This document shows, in pieces, positions 17,969-26,542 of a stretch of 64,000 nucleotides of DNA. Under the pieces are notes generated by a model. It was not told the DNA's origin, made no database searches, and saw nothing but the letters and a program-made list of their open reading frames with translations. Source of the stretch: Chitinophaga sp. Cy-1792 (GTDB lineage Bacteria; Bacteroidota; Bacteroidia; Chitinophagales; Chitinophagaceae); NCBI RefSeq assembly GCF_011752935.1, contig NZ_VWWO01000001.1:434001-498000 (forward strand). The letters run 5' to 3'. The translations under genes and the position numbers were made by a program. Positions within the stretch are counted from its first letter, which is position 1; each line of letters opens with the position of its first letter.

Positions 17969-18064
17969 TTATTTCTTACCTTTTTTATGCCTGTTCTTTC
18001 TCAGTCTTTTTTTACGCTTGTGAGTGGCAATTTTATGTCTTTTTCTTTTCTTACCGCAAGGCAT
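17969..18064 (-). CDS. COX24/AURKAIP1-type small ribosomal protein (31 aa)
   Basis: A very short gene. The product MPCGKKRKRHKIATHKRKK... (31 residues) is almost entirely Lys/Arg/His. I recognise the highly conserved Bacteroidota microprotein annotated as AURKAIP1/COX24 domain protein, related to mitochondrial mS38 and mycobacterial bS22, which sits on the small ribosomal subunit. It lies 36 bp after the TPR gene on the same strand. The ATG is the only sensible start. Confidence 0.88.
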   Translation of the reverse strand: MPCGKKRKRHKIATHKRKKRLRKNRHKKGKK

Positions 18065-18100
18065 ACGCTGATACGTTTTTAGATGATGAAAAAATAAATA

Positions 18101-18943
18101 TTATTGAATACTTTTAATATAGCTATCTACTTCCTTCTTCAATTCAGGATCCTTCATATATTGTTTTGATTGCTCGAACAATTGAATGGCTCTCTGTTTA
18201 TCTCCATGATTCCTGTAGGCTTCGGCCAGTACAAATATAACTTTTGCATTGTCCGGGTGACTTTTCATCACACCTTCCAGTCTATCGATAGCTTTATCAT
18301 ATTGTCCGGATTGTATGGCCAGATTAGCTAAAGTAAGCTGAGCGTCCACATTATCCGGGTGTTTGGCTACTACTTCGCGAAGAATACCAACGCCTGCCAT
18401 CGGTTCTCCACTATTCATGAGTACCATGGCTTTAGACATTTTGATAGTATCGTTCTCTGGATTGAGCGCAATAGCAGCATCAAACAATTCATTTGCCTGA
18501 TTGGCTTCCCATTTGGCAACGGCAGGATCTTCCGCATGTTGCAAATGAGTTAAAAATAAATTGGCTGCAAAGGTGAGGCTTTTTTCGGAATTTTCCAACT
18601 TGGCCGCCTGGCCAAGATAATAAGCTGATACTGGCGCCTCATTGAGACTGTCCCAGGTATTGGAAAGTTGACGGTACGCGGATATCTGCTGGGTTTTTAC
18701 ATCCCCACGCACGACGTTCGTTTCGATTGTGTTTACTTGAAGCAGTTTTTCAGCGGGAATACGTTTCTTAGCTGCCTCCAGCAGTTCAGAAAACGCAATA
18801 GGGGCCACCTCCTGACCGCCCTGCATAGGAGCGGCAGTTGACATAGCTTTCTTGTCCACCTTAGGCACTGTACGGCCAAAGGCATATAATACCACCAATA
18901 ACGCTACAGCAGCACCAATAAGGAGTAATTGTGATTTTCGCAT
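18101..18943 (-). CDS. Membrane-anchored TPR protein
   Basis: A 280-residue protein with one N-terminal membrane anchor (about 6-24), a charged linker, and at least three tetratricopeptide repeats between about 105 and 275 (for example ANLAIQSGQYDKAIDRLEGVM and LAEAYRNHGDKQRAIQLFEQS). It probably acts as a periplasmic scaffold; partners are unknown. It starts 25 bp after the HU gene, so it is co-transcribed with it. The HU-TPR-rng order is one I recall from other Bacteroidota. Confidence 0.85.
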   Translation of the reverse strand: MRKSQLLLIGAAVALLVVLYAFGRTVPKVDKKAMSTAAPMQGGQEVAPIAFSELLEAAKKRIPAEKLLQVNTIETNVVRGDVKTQQISAYRQLSNTWDSLNEAPVSAYYLGQAAKLENSEKSLTFAANLFLTHLQHAEDPAVAKWEANQANELFDAAIALNPENDTIKMSKAMVLMNSGEPMAGVGILREVVAKHPDNVDAQLTLANLAIQSGQYDKAIDRLEGVMKSHPDNAKVIFVLAEAYRNHGDKQRAIQLFEQSKQYMKDPELKKEVDSYIKSIQ

Positions 18944-18968
18944 GGCCTAAATAAATTAGGCTGCGAAA

Positions 18969-19256
18969 TTAAGAACTTTTAAGCTTCTTTACTTCAGCAA
19001 CAAATTCTTTCGAAGGTTTGAATGCCGGAATAAAGTGCTCTGGGATCTCCACAGCTACGTTCTTCTTGATGTTACGGCCGATCTTAGCGGCTCTTTTCTT
19101 TGTGATAAAACTGCCAAACCCTCTGATGTAGATATGCTCTCCATTGGCCAGAGCTTCTTTCACCTCTTTAAACATAGCCTCAAGTGTTACTAACACATCT
19201 ACTTTGGGGATGCCGGTTTTTTCAGCAATGTTGTTTATTAAATCAGCTTTTCTCAT
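18969..19256 (-). CDS. HU/IHF family DNA-binding protein
   Basis: A 95-residue histone-like protein that bends DNA as a dimer. Typical features are the N-terminal helices (KADLINNIAEKTGI), the conserved IYIRGFGSF turn, and the DNA-minor-groove arm region with NIKKNVAVEIPEHFIPAFKPS. The arm ends in P-x-F-KPS, as in IHF. Several HU paralogs are normal in Bacteroidota, so I do not assign hup or ihf. A TAACTTTG box lies at 19284-19291. Confidence 0.93.
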   Translation of the reverse strand: MRKADLINNIAEKTGIPKVDVLVTLEAMFKEVKEALANGEHIYIRGFGSFITKKRAAKIGRNIKKNVAVEIPEHFIPAFKPSKEFVAEVKKLKSS

Positions 19257-19283
19257 ATAAAAGCGAGAGGATTACTTTACTCT

Positions 19284-19291
19284 CAAAGTTA
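19284..19291 (-). promoter_or_regulatory. TAnnTTTG box for the HU-TPR-COX24 transcript
   Basis: TAACTTTG on the minus strand is an exact match to the -7 consensus. The start would be about 22 nt before the HU ATG. Confidence 0.5.
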
Positions 19292-19477
19292 ATTTAAAAT
19301 TTTTAATTGCTGAATTTAAAGCAAATAAATTTAATAATTTTTTCTTATAAATGTATTGGCAATTAATTCCATTTATTTGCATCCCTGAAAAGGGAATTCA
19401 GTGTGTGTTCTCCAGGGTTTTCATGCCACTATTTGCCATATCAATATACTAAATAATTTTATTAAACTAATATATAA

Positions 19478-20551
19478 ATGAGTGCCGCCCTAATTTTTTT
19501 TACGGAAAAATTACTGGAATGGAACCAGGAATCAAATACCAGGACCATGCCCTGGAAGCAGGAAAAGGACCCCTATAAAATCTGGCTTTCTGAGATAATT
19601 CTGCAGCAAACCCGTGTAGAACAGGGCTGGCCCTACTATGAGCGCTTTATCCAAAATTACCCCACTGTATCGGATCTCGCAGCGGCAAATGAGGAAGAAG
19701 TGTTCCGCCTGTGGCAAGGCCTGGGCTATTATGCCCGCTGTAAAAATATGCTCGCCGCCGCCAGGGAAATTACACAAACCTATCATGGTCGGTTTCCTGA
19801 TAAGTATGAGCAAATTAATGCCCTGAAAGGCATTGGCCCATACACCGCAGCCGCCATCGCCTCGTTTGCGTTCAACCTCCCCTATGCCGTACTCGACGGT
19901 AACGTCTTCCGCGTTTTGTCCCGCTTTTTCGGTATCGAAACACCGATAGACAGCACCGCCGGCAAAAAAGAATTTGCTGAACTGGCTCAAAAACTACTCC
20001 CCAAAAACGCCTCAGCCGTTTATAATCAAAGCATTATGGACTTCGGAGCCACCGTTTGCAAGCCCCAGCTGCCAGAATGCACCTCCTGTCCTTTGCAGAA
20101 AAAATGTAATGCCTATCACCAGAACCTGGTGAGCCTGCTACCCATAAAGTCTAAAAAGCTTCAGGTCAAAAAAAGATTCTTTAACTATATCATCGCCTCT
20201 TTTGAAGATAAAGTATATATCCGCAAAAGAATAAATAATGATATATGGCAGAACCTGCATGAGTTTATTCTCATCGAAACCCCTGCCGCGGAAGATAGCA
20301 CGCAAATCCTCAACAGCACTGACTTTCAATCCATTTTCGGGAAACAGCCCTTCGAAGTGGCCCGGGTTTCCAAACAATTTAAGCAGCAGCTGACGCACCA
20401 AACCATTCATAGCCAGTTTATTAACATAGAAATGGAACAACCGGTAGAAATACCCGGCTACCTGCTCACTGAACGGTCAACACTAGATAACTTTGCTTTC
20501 CCCAAAACGATTACCACCTTCCTGCAATCCAAAACAGGACTGCTTTTATAG
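19478..20551 (+). CDS. mutY: A/G-specific adenine DNA glycosylase
   Basis: A 357-residue base-excision enzyme that removes adenine opposite 8-oxoguanine. Seen in the sequence: the helix ILQQTRVEQGWPYY with the catalytic-region Glu nearby, the helix-hairpin-helix LKGIGPYTAAAIASFAF, the catalytic Asp region VLDGNVFRVLSRFFG, and the 4Fe-4S ligands as C-x6-C-x2-C-x5-C. The C-terminal NUDIX-like domain for 8-oxoG recognition spans about 225-350. It is followed by ssb, gldE and gldD on the same strand. Confidence 0.96.
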   Translation: MSAALIFFTEKLLEWNQESNTRTMPWKQEKDPYKIWLSEIILQQTRVEQGWPYYERFIQNYPTVSDLAAANEEEVFRLWQGLGYYARCKNMLAAAREITQTYHGRFPDKYEQINALKGIGPYTAAAIASFAFNLPYAVLDGNVFRVLSRFFGIETPIDSTAGKKEFAELAQKLLPKNASAVYNQSIMDFGATVCKPQLPECTSCPLQKKCNAYHQNLVSLLPIKSKKLQVKKRFFNYIIASFEDKVYIRKRINNDIWQNLHEFILIETPAAEDSTQILNSTDFQSIFGKQPFEVARVSKQFKQQLTHQTIHSQFINIEMEQPVEIPGYLLTERSTLDNFAFPKTITTFLQSKTGLLL

Positions 20552-20678
20552 GTTTTCACCCAATCACTGCGAAGAATAATATTTTTTTGAATGCCGATTG
20601 AGAAAAAATATTAACTTTAAGAAGGTTGTTTATGTAAAAGAAGAACTCTTTATCAATAGACTAAAAAAACCTACAACT

Positions 20679-21140
20679 ATGAGAGGTGTTAATAAAGTAA
20701 TCTTGATTGGCAATTTAGGCAGGGACCCGGATGTACAGTTTTTGGAAGGAAATATTGCCGTGGCCAAATTTTCGTTAGCTACCACAGAAACATTCAAGGA
20801 CAGAGCAGGTAAACTTATTTCTCAGACCGAATGGCATACTGTCGTATTATGGCGTGGACTTGCTGAGCTGGCGCAAAAGTATTTACACAAAGGTAGTCTG
20901 GTGTATATAGAAGGTCGTTTGCGCACCCGTAGCTGGGAAGACAAAGAAGGCAATAAGAAGTTTGCAACCGAAGTTGTAGGAGATAACCTGGTTATGTTGG
21001 ATAAACGTATGGACCTCAACAACCAAGATCACCCCATTCCACACCACAGCAGCACAGGATCTTCCACGGGAGATAGTTTCCCTAACAACATGGAAATCCC
21101 GCCTTCACTGAACGAACCTGCAGACGATCTGCCTTTTTAG
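20679..21140 (+). CDS. ssb: Single-stranded DNA-binding protein
   Basis: A 153-residue protein (start at the ATG of MRGVNKVILIGNLG) with the OB-fold at about 1-110 (WHTVVLWRGLAELAQKYLHKG, YIEGRLRTRSWEDK) and an acidic tail ending DDLPF, the docking tip for repair and replication partners. A TTG 81 bp upstream would add a basic extension not seen in the family, so I reject it. A near-consensus box TAACTTTA lies at 20612-20619 with TTTG upstream. It lies between mutY and gldE. Confidence 0.96.
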   Translation: MRGVNKVILIGNLGRDPDVQFLEGNIAVAKFSLATTETFKDRAGKLISQTEWHTVVLWRGLAELAQKYLHKGSLVYIEGRLRTRSWEDKEGNKKFATEVVGDNLVMLDKRMDLNNQDHPIPHHSSTGSSTGDSFPNNMEIPPSLNEPADDLPF

Positions 21141-21197
21141 TAATATTAAAAAAGTTTAAGTTTTCATGTGAGCGTAATCCCGTATAGGGACATTACT

Positions 21198-21205
21198 TAT
21201 ATTTG
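21198..21205 (+). promoter_or_regulatory. TAnnTTTG box for gldE-gldD
   Basis: TATATTTG matches the -7 consensus exactly; the transcript would start near 21211, about 70 nt before the chosen gldE start. Confidence 0.45.
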
Positions 21206-21284
21206 CGTGCATGGAAAATATATTGTTACCACAGTTCCAGCATATTTTCCGAAATTCTGATTTGTTACATCAAAGCTGTAAACT

Positions 21285-22628
21285 TTGGATATCACTCCGG
21301 CAAGCAACGTATCCTATCTCTTACAAGCCAGCAGCGTCATCGCTACGCCAAACGTAGTCGTGTTCTCCCTGGTAATATTTGTACTCCTCCTCCTCACCTT
21401 CATCGTGTCAGGAGCAGAGGTCGCGTTCTTTTCCCTTAACTATAAGGACCTGAACGTGCTTAAAACAAGGCAAAACTCATCCGGCAAGCTCATCACCAAG
21501 CTGCTGGAAAAACCAAAATCTTTGCTGGCATCCCTGCAAATCGCAGAGATCCTGCTCATGATTGCCTTTATTCTGACATCTAATTATATGATCACCCAAA
21601 TGGAAGATCTGCAGACACTACCTGTAGTCTCCTATGTGGTGCGCATATCTGCCATCTGCTTCGTATTACTGTTCTTCGGACAGATACTACCCCGCGTTTG
21701 GGCAGCCCAAAACAATATACGCTTCGCTACCTATTTTGCCTGGTTCGTCAGCATCATACATGCTACGCTCGAGCCTGTAAGCGATTTCTTCGTATCCATG
21801 AGCAGCAGCATCGAAGCACGGTTCTTCCATAGCCGTGCCGGCGTTGTCAATTACCAGGAAATCGACCAGGCCATCGAAATGAGCGTAGACCCTACCGCCT
21901 CTCAGGAAGAAAAAAATATCCTGAAAGGGATCCTCAAATTCGGCAACATCACCGTGAAACAAATCATGAGAGGCCGCCTCGATGTGAACGGTGTCGAATA
22001 CGACCTCAGTTTCTCCGATGTTATCAAAAAAGTAGCAGATCTCCATTATTCAAGACTCCCGGTATATAAAGGCAACCTGGACAATATCGTGGGTGTTATC
22101 CACACGAAAGACCTCCTGCCCCACCTGGATAAAGACAATACCTTCGACTGGCACGAAGTAATGCGCCAGCCTTTCTTTGTTCATGGCCATAAACTGATCG
22201 AAGACCTCCTCACAGAATTTCAGAACCGAAGAATGCACTTTGCCGTGGTGGTAGATGAATTCGGCGGCACCTCCGGTATCGTCACCCTGGAAGATATCAT
22301 GGAAGAAGTCATCGGCGATATCAAAGACGAATTTGACGAGGAAGAATTCAATTACAGCAAGGTGGATAACTTCACCTACGTTTTTGAAGGCAAAACCATG
22401 CTCAACGACGTTTGCCGTATCATGAACATCCCCCCCGATACCTTCGAACAGGTAAGGGGAGAAAGCGACTCTCTTGGCGGACTCATCCTGGAACTCTCCG
22501 GAAAATTTCCGGAAGAAAATAGCGTTATCAGTTTCAGTAATTATGATTTCACCGTTCTGGAAGTAAATAAAATGCGCATCCAGAAAATACAGGTATCTGT
22601 AAGGCCCGACGCTTCTGAAGCCGCCTGA
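21285..22628 (+). CDS. gldE: Gliding motility-associated protein GldE
   Basis: A 447-residue HlyC/CorC-family membrane protein: DUF21-type transmembrane region (about 25-150), a pair of CBS domains (about 210-345; VVVDEFGGTSGIVTLEDIMEEVIGDI is the family hallmark, quoted in part) and a CorC/HlyC C-terminal domain. With gldD directly downstream (25 bp), it is GldE, needed with GldD for gliding and type 9 secretion. The start is unclear: a stop codon at 21279-21281 leaves only TTG at 21285 before the first membrane segment, so this gene uses TTG or a later GTG. Confidence 0.9.
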   Translation: MDITPASNVSYLLQASSVIATPNVVVFSLVIFVLLLLTFIVSGAEVAFFSLNYKDLNVLKTRQNSSGKLITKLLEKPKSLLASLQIAEILLMIAFILTSNYMITQMEDLQTLPVVSYVVRISAICFVLLFFGQILPRVWAAQNNIRFATYFAWFVSIIHATLEPVSDFFVSMSSSIEARFFHSRAGVVNYQEIDQAIEMSVDPTASQEEKNILKGILKFGNITVKQIMRGRLDVNGVEYDLSFSDVIKKVADLHYSRLPVYKGNLDNIVGVIHTKDLLPHLDKDNTFDWHEVMRQPFFVHGHKLIEDLLTEFQNRRMHFAVVVDEFGGTSGIVTLEDIMEEVIGDIKDEFDEEEFNYSKVDNFTYVFEGKTMLNDVCRIMNIPPDTFEQVRGESDSLGGLILELSGKFPEENSVISFSNYDFTVLEVNKMRIQKIQVSVRPDASEAA

Positions 22629-22653
22629 CAGACACCCAAATGACCATTCCGCC

Positions 22654-23256
22654 ATGCCAAAGAACAAATTTGCTACTATACTGCTGCTCGCAGCTTCCCT
22701 ACTTACTTTTAGCGCCTGTGAACAGGGGTTTACCCCCAAACCCAGAGGCTATTTTGAAATAAAATTCCCAGAAAGGAAATATAAAGTCTTTGACCAGCCT
22801 GGCTATCCCTATACTTTCGAGTACCCGGAATACGCCAACATCATCAAAGACACCTCCTTCTTTGGCGACAGACCCGAAAACCCTTACTGGATCAATATAG
22901 ATTTCCCCTCTCTCAACGGTAAAATCTATCTCAGCTATAAAATCATCGGCGACGGCAACAACAGTTTCCGTAAACTGGTAGATGATGCCTATAAAATGAC
23001 CTATAAGCACACCTACAAGGCTGATTATATTGATGAGAACGTTATTCATACCGAAAACCAGGTAAACGGCACCTTCTATCAGGTTGGCGGAAATGCAGCC
23101 TCTGCCAAACAGTTCTTTGCCACTGATTCCGTGAAACACTTCCTCCGTGGCGCCCTTTACTTCGATGCCGCCCCTAATGCCGATTCCCTTGCCCCAGTCA
23201 ATAAATACCTGCAGCAAGATATGTGGCATATGGTGGAAACCCTCCGCTGGCGATAG
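22654..23256 (+). CDS. gldD: Gliding motility lipoprotein GldD
   Basis: A 200-residue lipoprotein. The signal sequence ends in lipobox FSAC (Cys21), followed by the GldD signature PKPRGYFEIKFPERKY. The family is needed for gliding motility in Flavobacterium and is found next to gldE in many Bacteroidota. No enzymatic motif is visible. It is probably translated from the gldE transcript. Confidence 0.93.
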   Translation: MPKNKFATILLLAASLLTFSACEQGFTPKPRGYFEIKFPERKYKVFDQPGYPYTFEYPEYANIIKDTSFFGDRPENPYWINIDFPSLNGKIYLSYKIIGDGNNSFRKLVDDAYKMTYKHTYKADYIDENVIHTENQVNGTFYQVGGNAASAKQFFATDSVKHFLRGALYFDAAPNADSLAPVNKYLQQDMWHMVETLRWR

Positions 23257-23279
23257 TATAAATCCACATATATTTCCCG

Positions 23280-23287
23280 TAACTTTG
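23280..23287 (+). promoter_or_regulatory. TAnnTTTG box for the DUF3109 gene
   Basis: TAACTTTG is an exact match to the -7 consensus, 47 nt before the ATG at 23335. Confidence 0.5.
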
Positions 23288-23334
23288 TTGTCTGAAACAA
23301 TAAAGACGCTGCTTAATACAGCAGGAAATACCCA

Positions 23335-23904
23335 ATGATTATTATCGACGATAAGTATATTAGTGACGAGGTTATTGAAGAACAATTCGTTTGCAACCTC
23401 TCCGCCTGTAAAGGCGCTTGCTGTGTTGCGGGCGACTGTGGTGCCCCGCTCGATAAAGAGGAAACTAAAATCCTCAAAAAGATTTACCCGAAAATCAAAT
23501 CCTATCTGCGCGAAGAAGGTATTCAGGAAATAGAAAAAACAGGCACCAACACCACAGATCCGGAATATGGATATGTAACTCCTACTGTTAATAAAGGCAT
23601 CTGTGCGTATGCATCCATAGATGAACATGGAGTTGTTGGCTGTGGCATCGAGAAAGCCTACAAAGACGGGGTTATCGATTACAAAAAACCTATCTCCTGC
23701 CACCTGTACCCTATCCGCCTTACTAAATATGAAAGCTTCGAGGCAGTAAACTATGACCGTTGGGATATCTGCAAACCCGCATGCAAAAACGGAAAAGCTT
23801 TACGTGTACCCGTGTACCGCTTTCTTAAAGATGCGCTGATAAGAAAATACGGCACGGAATTTTATGAAGTGCTGGATAAAATTGCTACAAAGCAATACAA
23901 ATGA
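23335..23904 (+). CDS. DUF3109 family cysteine-rich protein
   Basis: A 189-residue soluble protein with the start signature of DUF3109 (IIIDDKYISDEVIEEQFVCNL). About eleven cysteines are arranged in groups (CKGACC, then single Cys at GICAYA, GCGIE, ISCHLYP, DICKPACK), which resembles the YkgJ-type cysteine clusters that bind zinc or an iron-sulfur centre. Function is unknown. It is widely conserved in Bacteroidota, from memory. It has its own promoter and is followed by the LutB-like gene after 67 bp. Confidence 0.85.
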   Translation: MIIIDDKYISDEVIEEQFVCNLSACKGACCVAGDCGAPLDKEETKILKKIYPKIKSYLREEGIQEIEKTGTNTTDPEYGYVTPTVNKGICAYASIDEHGVVGCGIEKAYKDGVIDYKKPISCHLYPIRLTKYESFEAVNYDRWDICKPACKNGKALRVPVYRFLKDALIRKYGTEFYEVLDKIATKQYK

Positions 23905-23971
23905 GGAAATAACTGATTCTTTATTCCTCAGTATAAACTATCTTTAATACGCACACTTATCGGATCTGCTT

Positions 23972-25348
23972 ATGCACGAAATAGCATCCAATTTTCTGGA
24001 AGAAAGCGAAAGAAAAGCGTCTGATCTTGGTCACCGGCAGACTATCAATTTCAACATCGGAAGATATAATACGGCTGTCAAGGCTGGTAAACTCCAATTC
24101 ACGGACCTTATGGGCGCCCGTGAAAGAGCTAAAAATATTAAGTGGCGAGCCATAGAACACCTGGACAAACACCTGGAAGAATTCGAAATGAATATCACCA
24201 GACGTGGCGCCAAGGTTATCTGGGCAGAAACCGCCGAACAGGTACAGCAGGAAATTCTTGCCATCTGTAAAGCCAAACAATGCAAAAGCATTGTAAAAAG
24301 TAAGTCCATGGCTACAGAAGAGGTTCACCTGAACTCCTTTCTGGCCAATAACGGCATAGAATGCGTGGAAACTGACCTGGGTGAGTACATCCAGCAGCTT
24401 GATGGAGAACCACCTTATCACATCGTGACTCCCGCCATGCATAAAAGCAAGGAAGACGTAGCCCGTCTTTTTGCTGAAAAACTGGGCACCGATCCGGGCC
24501 TCACACCTGAGCAACTGACCATGGTTGCCCGCGAAAAACTCCGACAAAAATATTTAGAGGCAGAAATAGGTATTACCGGCGCCAACTTCATCATTGCGGA
24601 TACAGGTTCTATCTGTGTTACGGAAAATGAAGGTAATGCACGCCTGAGCACCGCTTTCCCTAAAACACATATTGTACTGGTAGGAATAGAAAAGGTATTG
24701 CCTTCTATTACTGATCTGGCGCTGTTCTGGCCTTTACTGGCTACCTATGGTACCGGTCAGCAGATCACTGCGTACAATTCAATATTCAGTGGTCCCCGCC
24801 AGGAAGGCGAAATAGACGGCCCTGAAGAGATGTACGTTATCCTTATGGATAATGGACGTACCAACATCCTGGAAGATACTGTTGCAAGGGAAAGCCTCTA
24901 CTGTATCCGTTGTGGCTCCTGCCTCAACGCCTGCCCTGTATATAAAAATATCGGCGGCCATACCTACGGAACCACCTACAGTGGCCCAATAGGCTCCGTG
25001 ATTACGCCACACCTCAAAGGAATCGGTGACTATATGCACCTGAGCTTTGCCTCTTCCCTTTGTGGCAACTGTACAGAAGTATGCCCGGTACGTATTAATC
25101 TGCACGAATTACTGCTGCATAACCGCCAGAAGGCGGTAGAAGAGAACTTCACCAGTGGCAACGAAAAAATGGCCTGGTTTGCCTGGAAACAGGGTTGCAT
25201 GAGCCGTCGTATGATGAATATGGCCAGTGGTAAAATGAAGAATTTTATGTTACGCAGGTTCTTTGCTAAAAGCTGGGGAGATAACAGGGAACTACCTGTT
25301 TTTGCGAAGAAATCATTCAACCAGCTGTGGAAAGAAAGAAATAAGTAA
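23972..25348 (+). CDS. LutB-like iron-sulfur protein (lactate utilization family)
   Basis: A 458-residue protein with the LUD domain (about 60-290) and two 4Fe-4S ferredoxin motifs, CIRCGSCLNACPVY and CGNCTEVCPVRI, in the C-terminal part. This is the LutB/YkgF layout, the electron-transfer subunit of the L-lactate oxidase complex LutABC. Neither lutA nor lutC is adjacent; the flanking genes are unrelated. It may work with subunits encoded elsewhere. The C-terminal tail after the clusters is basic. Confidence 0.9.
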   Translation: MHEIASNFLEESERKASDLGHRQTINFNIGRYNTAVKAGKLQFTDLMGARERAKNIKWRAIEHLDKHLEEFEMNITRRGAKVIWAETAEQVQQEILAICKAKQCKSIVKSKSMATEEVHLNSFLANNGIECVETDLGEYIQQLDGEPPYHIVTPAMHKSKEDVARLFAEKLGTDPGLTPEQLTMVAREKLRQKYLEAEIGITGANFIIADTGSICVTENEGNARLSTAFPKTHIVLVGIEKVLPSITDLALFWPLLATYGTGQQITAYNSIFSGPRQEGEIDGPEEMYVILMDNGRTNILEDTVARESLYCIRCGSCLNACPVYKNIGGHTYGTTYSGPIGSVITPHLKGIGDYMHLSFASSLCGNCTEVCPVRINLHELLLHNRQKAVEENFTSGNEKMAWFAWKQGCMSRRMMNMASGKMKNFMLRRFFAKSWGDNRELPVFAKKSFNQLWKERNK

Positions 25349-26542
25349 TTATTTACGGTCAATAATTTTTATCGGCCGGAAAGTAATGCTGACCTTAACA
25401 GTCCTGGTTTTACCATCATCTGCTCCTTTCCAGGAAGGACCGTTCTTAATAATCTTTATAGCTGCCTCACCGGCGGCTATATTTTTGCCCTTAATTACAC
25501 GGAAATCACTCAAATCTCCGTCTTTATCTACCTTAAAGGCAATACGAACAGTAGCGCCGATCAATGCTGTATCGGAAACACGGTTGTTTTCAGCGATATA
25601 TTTTTTGAACCCGCTATAGCCTCCATAAGGTCTTGGGCCTTCTGGTGCCGGTGTTTCTGACTCTTCACCCTCTTTGCTATAACCCATTACCACTACCTCA
25701 CTTAATGCCCTGTTGTCTGGTTGAAGAACGACGTTGATTGTATCTACACGGTTTTTATTAGCCATAATACCAGGTGCCCTTCCTGCCAGCATAGGTGTCA
25801 CCTGCATGGAGTCTTTCTGCTGGCTGGCAGATTTATCAATTGCTAATGGCTGCGCCTGAATAGAGGGCACACTACTTTCTAGTGATTTCCGTTTCACACC
25901 GTAGCCCATCACCACCACATCATTTAGTTCTTTGTGGGATTTTTCGAGCATGGAATCTGTAGCGCTGATCTTTGTATCGGCATTCATATTCCCTGACCAT
26001 GTATTAACAACCGGGGCATTTTCTTCCTGACTGATTACGACAGGTTTCTTTTCTTTTTTTGCTGGTAGCGTACGCTGTGCCAGCATTAATGCCGGCTTTG
26101 CGTTTCCGGCAGGCATACTGTCTTCATGTGTTGCAGGTTGCTGTTTGGTAGCATTAATATCACCGGATGGTATAACAGTGGTATCTGGTTCGTGTTTCAT
26201 CGCCACTTCAGGCGGCTTAACGGTCGTATTTACGAGATAATAACCACCAACCACCATCACCAATAAAATGGCAGCAGCAGCCGCAAAACGATAGTACAGG
26301 GCCCTCACTTTTCCTCTGGCAGGCTGTACCCTTTGGTTCAACCTCGCATGAAGATCATCTATATTATGTTGCTGATCAGGCGCAACTGCTTCAAAACCTT
26401 CCAGGGCGTCAGCCAGGAACGGGTCATCCAGCGCCTGGCGTTCCAGGGCGTGCATGGCCTTATCGTCCAGTTCACCTGCCAGGTACTGGCGGATGAGCTC
26501 AGGACTAACCTGCTGTTCCTTATTTGGTTTTTTATCAGTCAT
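25349..26542 (-). CDS. Anti-sigma-like membrane protein with SusC-plug-like segment and TonB-type C-terminus
   Basis: A 397-residue protein. The N-terminal cytoplasmic part (about 1-80; SPELIRQYLAGELDD-type helix) resembles anti-sigma domains, and one membrane segment lies at about 84-105. The periplasmic part is low-complexity at first, then holds VVVMGYGVKRKS (209-220), MLAGRAPGI (251-259) and a second VVVMGY (283-288). The order VVV-GYG then GR-PGI is that of the SusC-type TonB receptor plug. The last 90 residues resemble a TonB C-terminal domain (RIAFKVDKDGDL ... SITFRPIKI). Its start overlaps the ECF sigma gene by 8 bp, so it is co-translated with the sigma factor. Role is inference. Confidence 0.8.
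   Translation of the reverse strand: MTDKKPNKEQQVSPELIRQYLAGELDDKAMHALERQALDDPFLADALEGFEAVAPDQQHNIDDLHARLNQRVQPARGKVRALYYRFAAAAAILLVMVVGGYYLVNTTVKPPEVAMKHEPDTTVIPSGDINATKQQPATHEDSMPAGNAKPALMLAQRTLPAKKEKKPVVISQEENAPVVNTWSGNMNADTKISATDSMLEKSHKELNDVVVMGYGVKRKSLESSVPSIQAQPLAIDKSASQQKDSMQVTPMLAGRAPGIMANKNRVDTINVVLQPDNRALSEVVVMGYSKEGEESETPAPEGPRPYGGYSGFKKYIAENNRVSDTALIGATVRIAFKVDKDGDLSDFRVIKGKNIAAGEAAIKIIKNGPSWKGADDGKTRTVKVSITFRPIKIIDRK

Noticed and set aside
21203..21439. Alternative frame overlapping the start of gldE
   Set aside because: It has no family similarity, and the long GldE frame overlaps it; no reason to call two genes.
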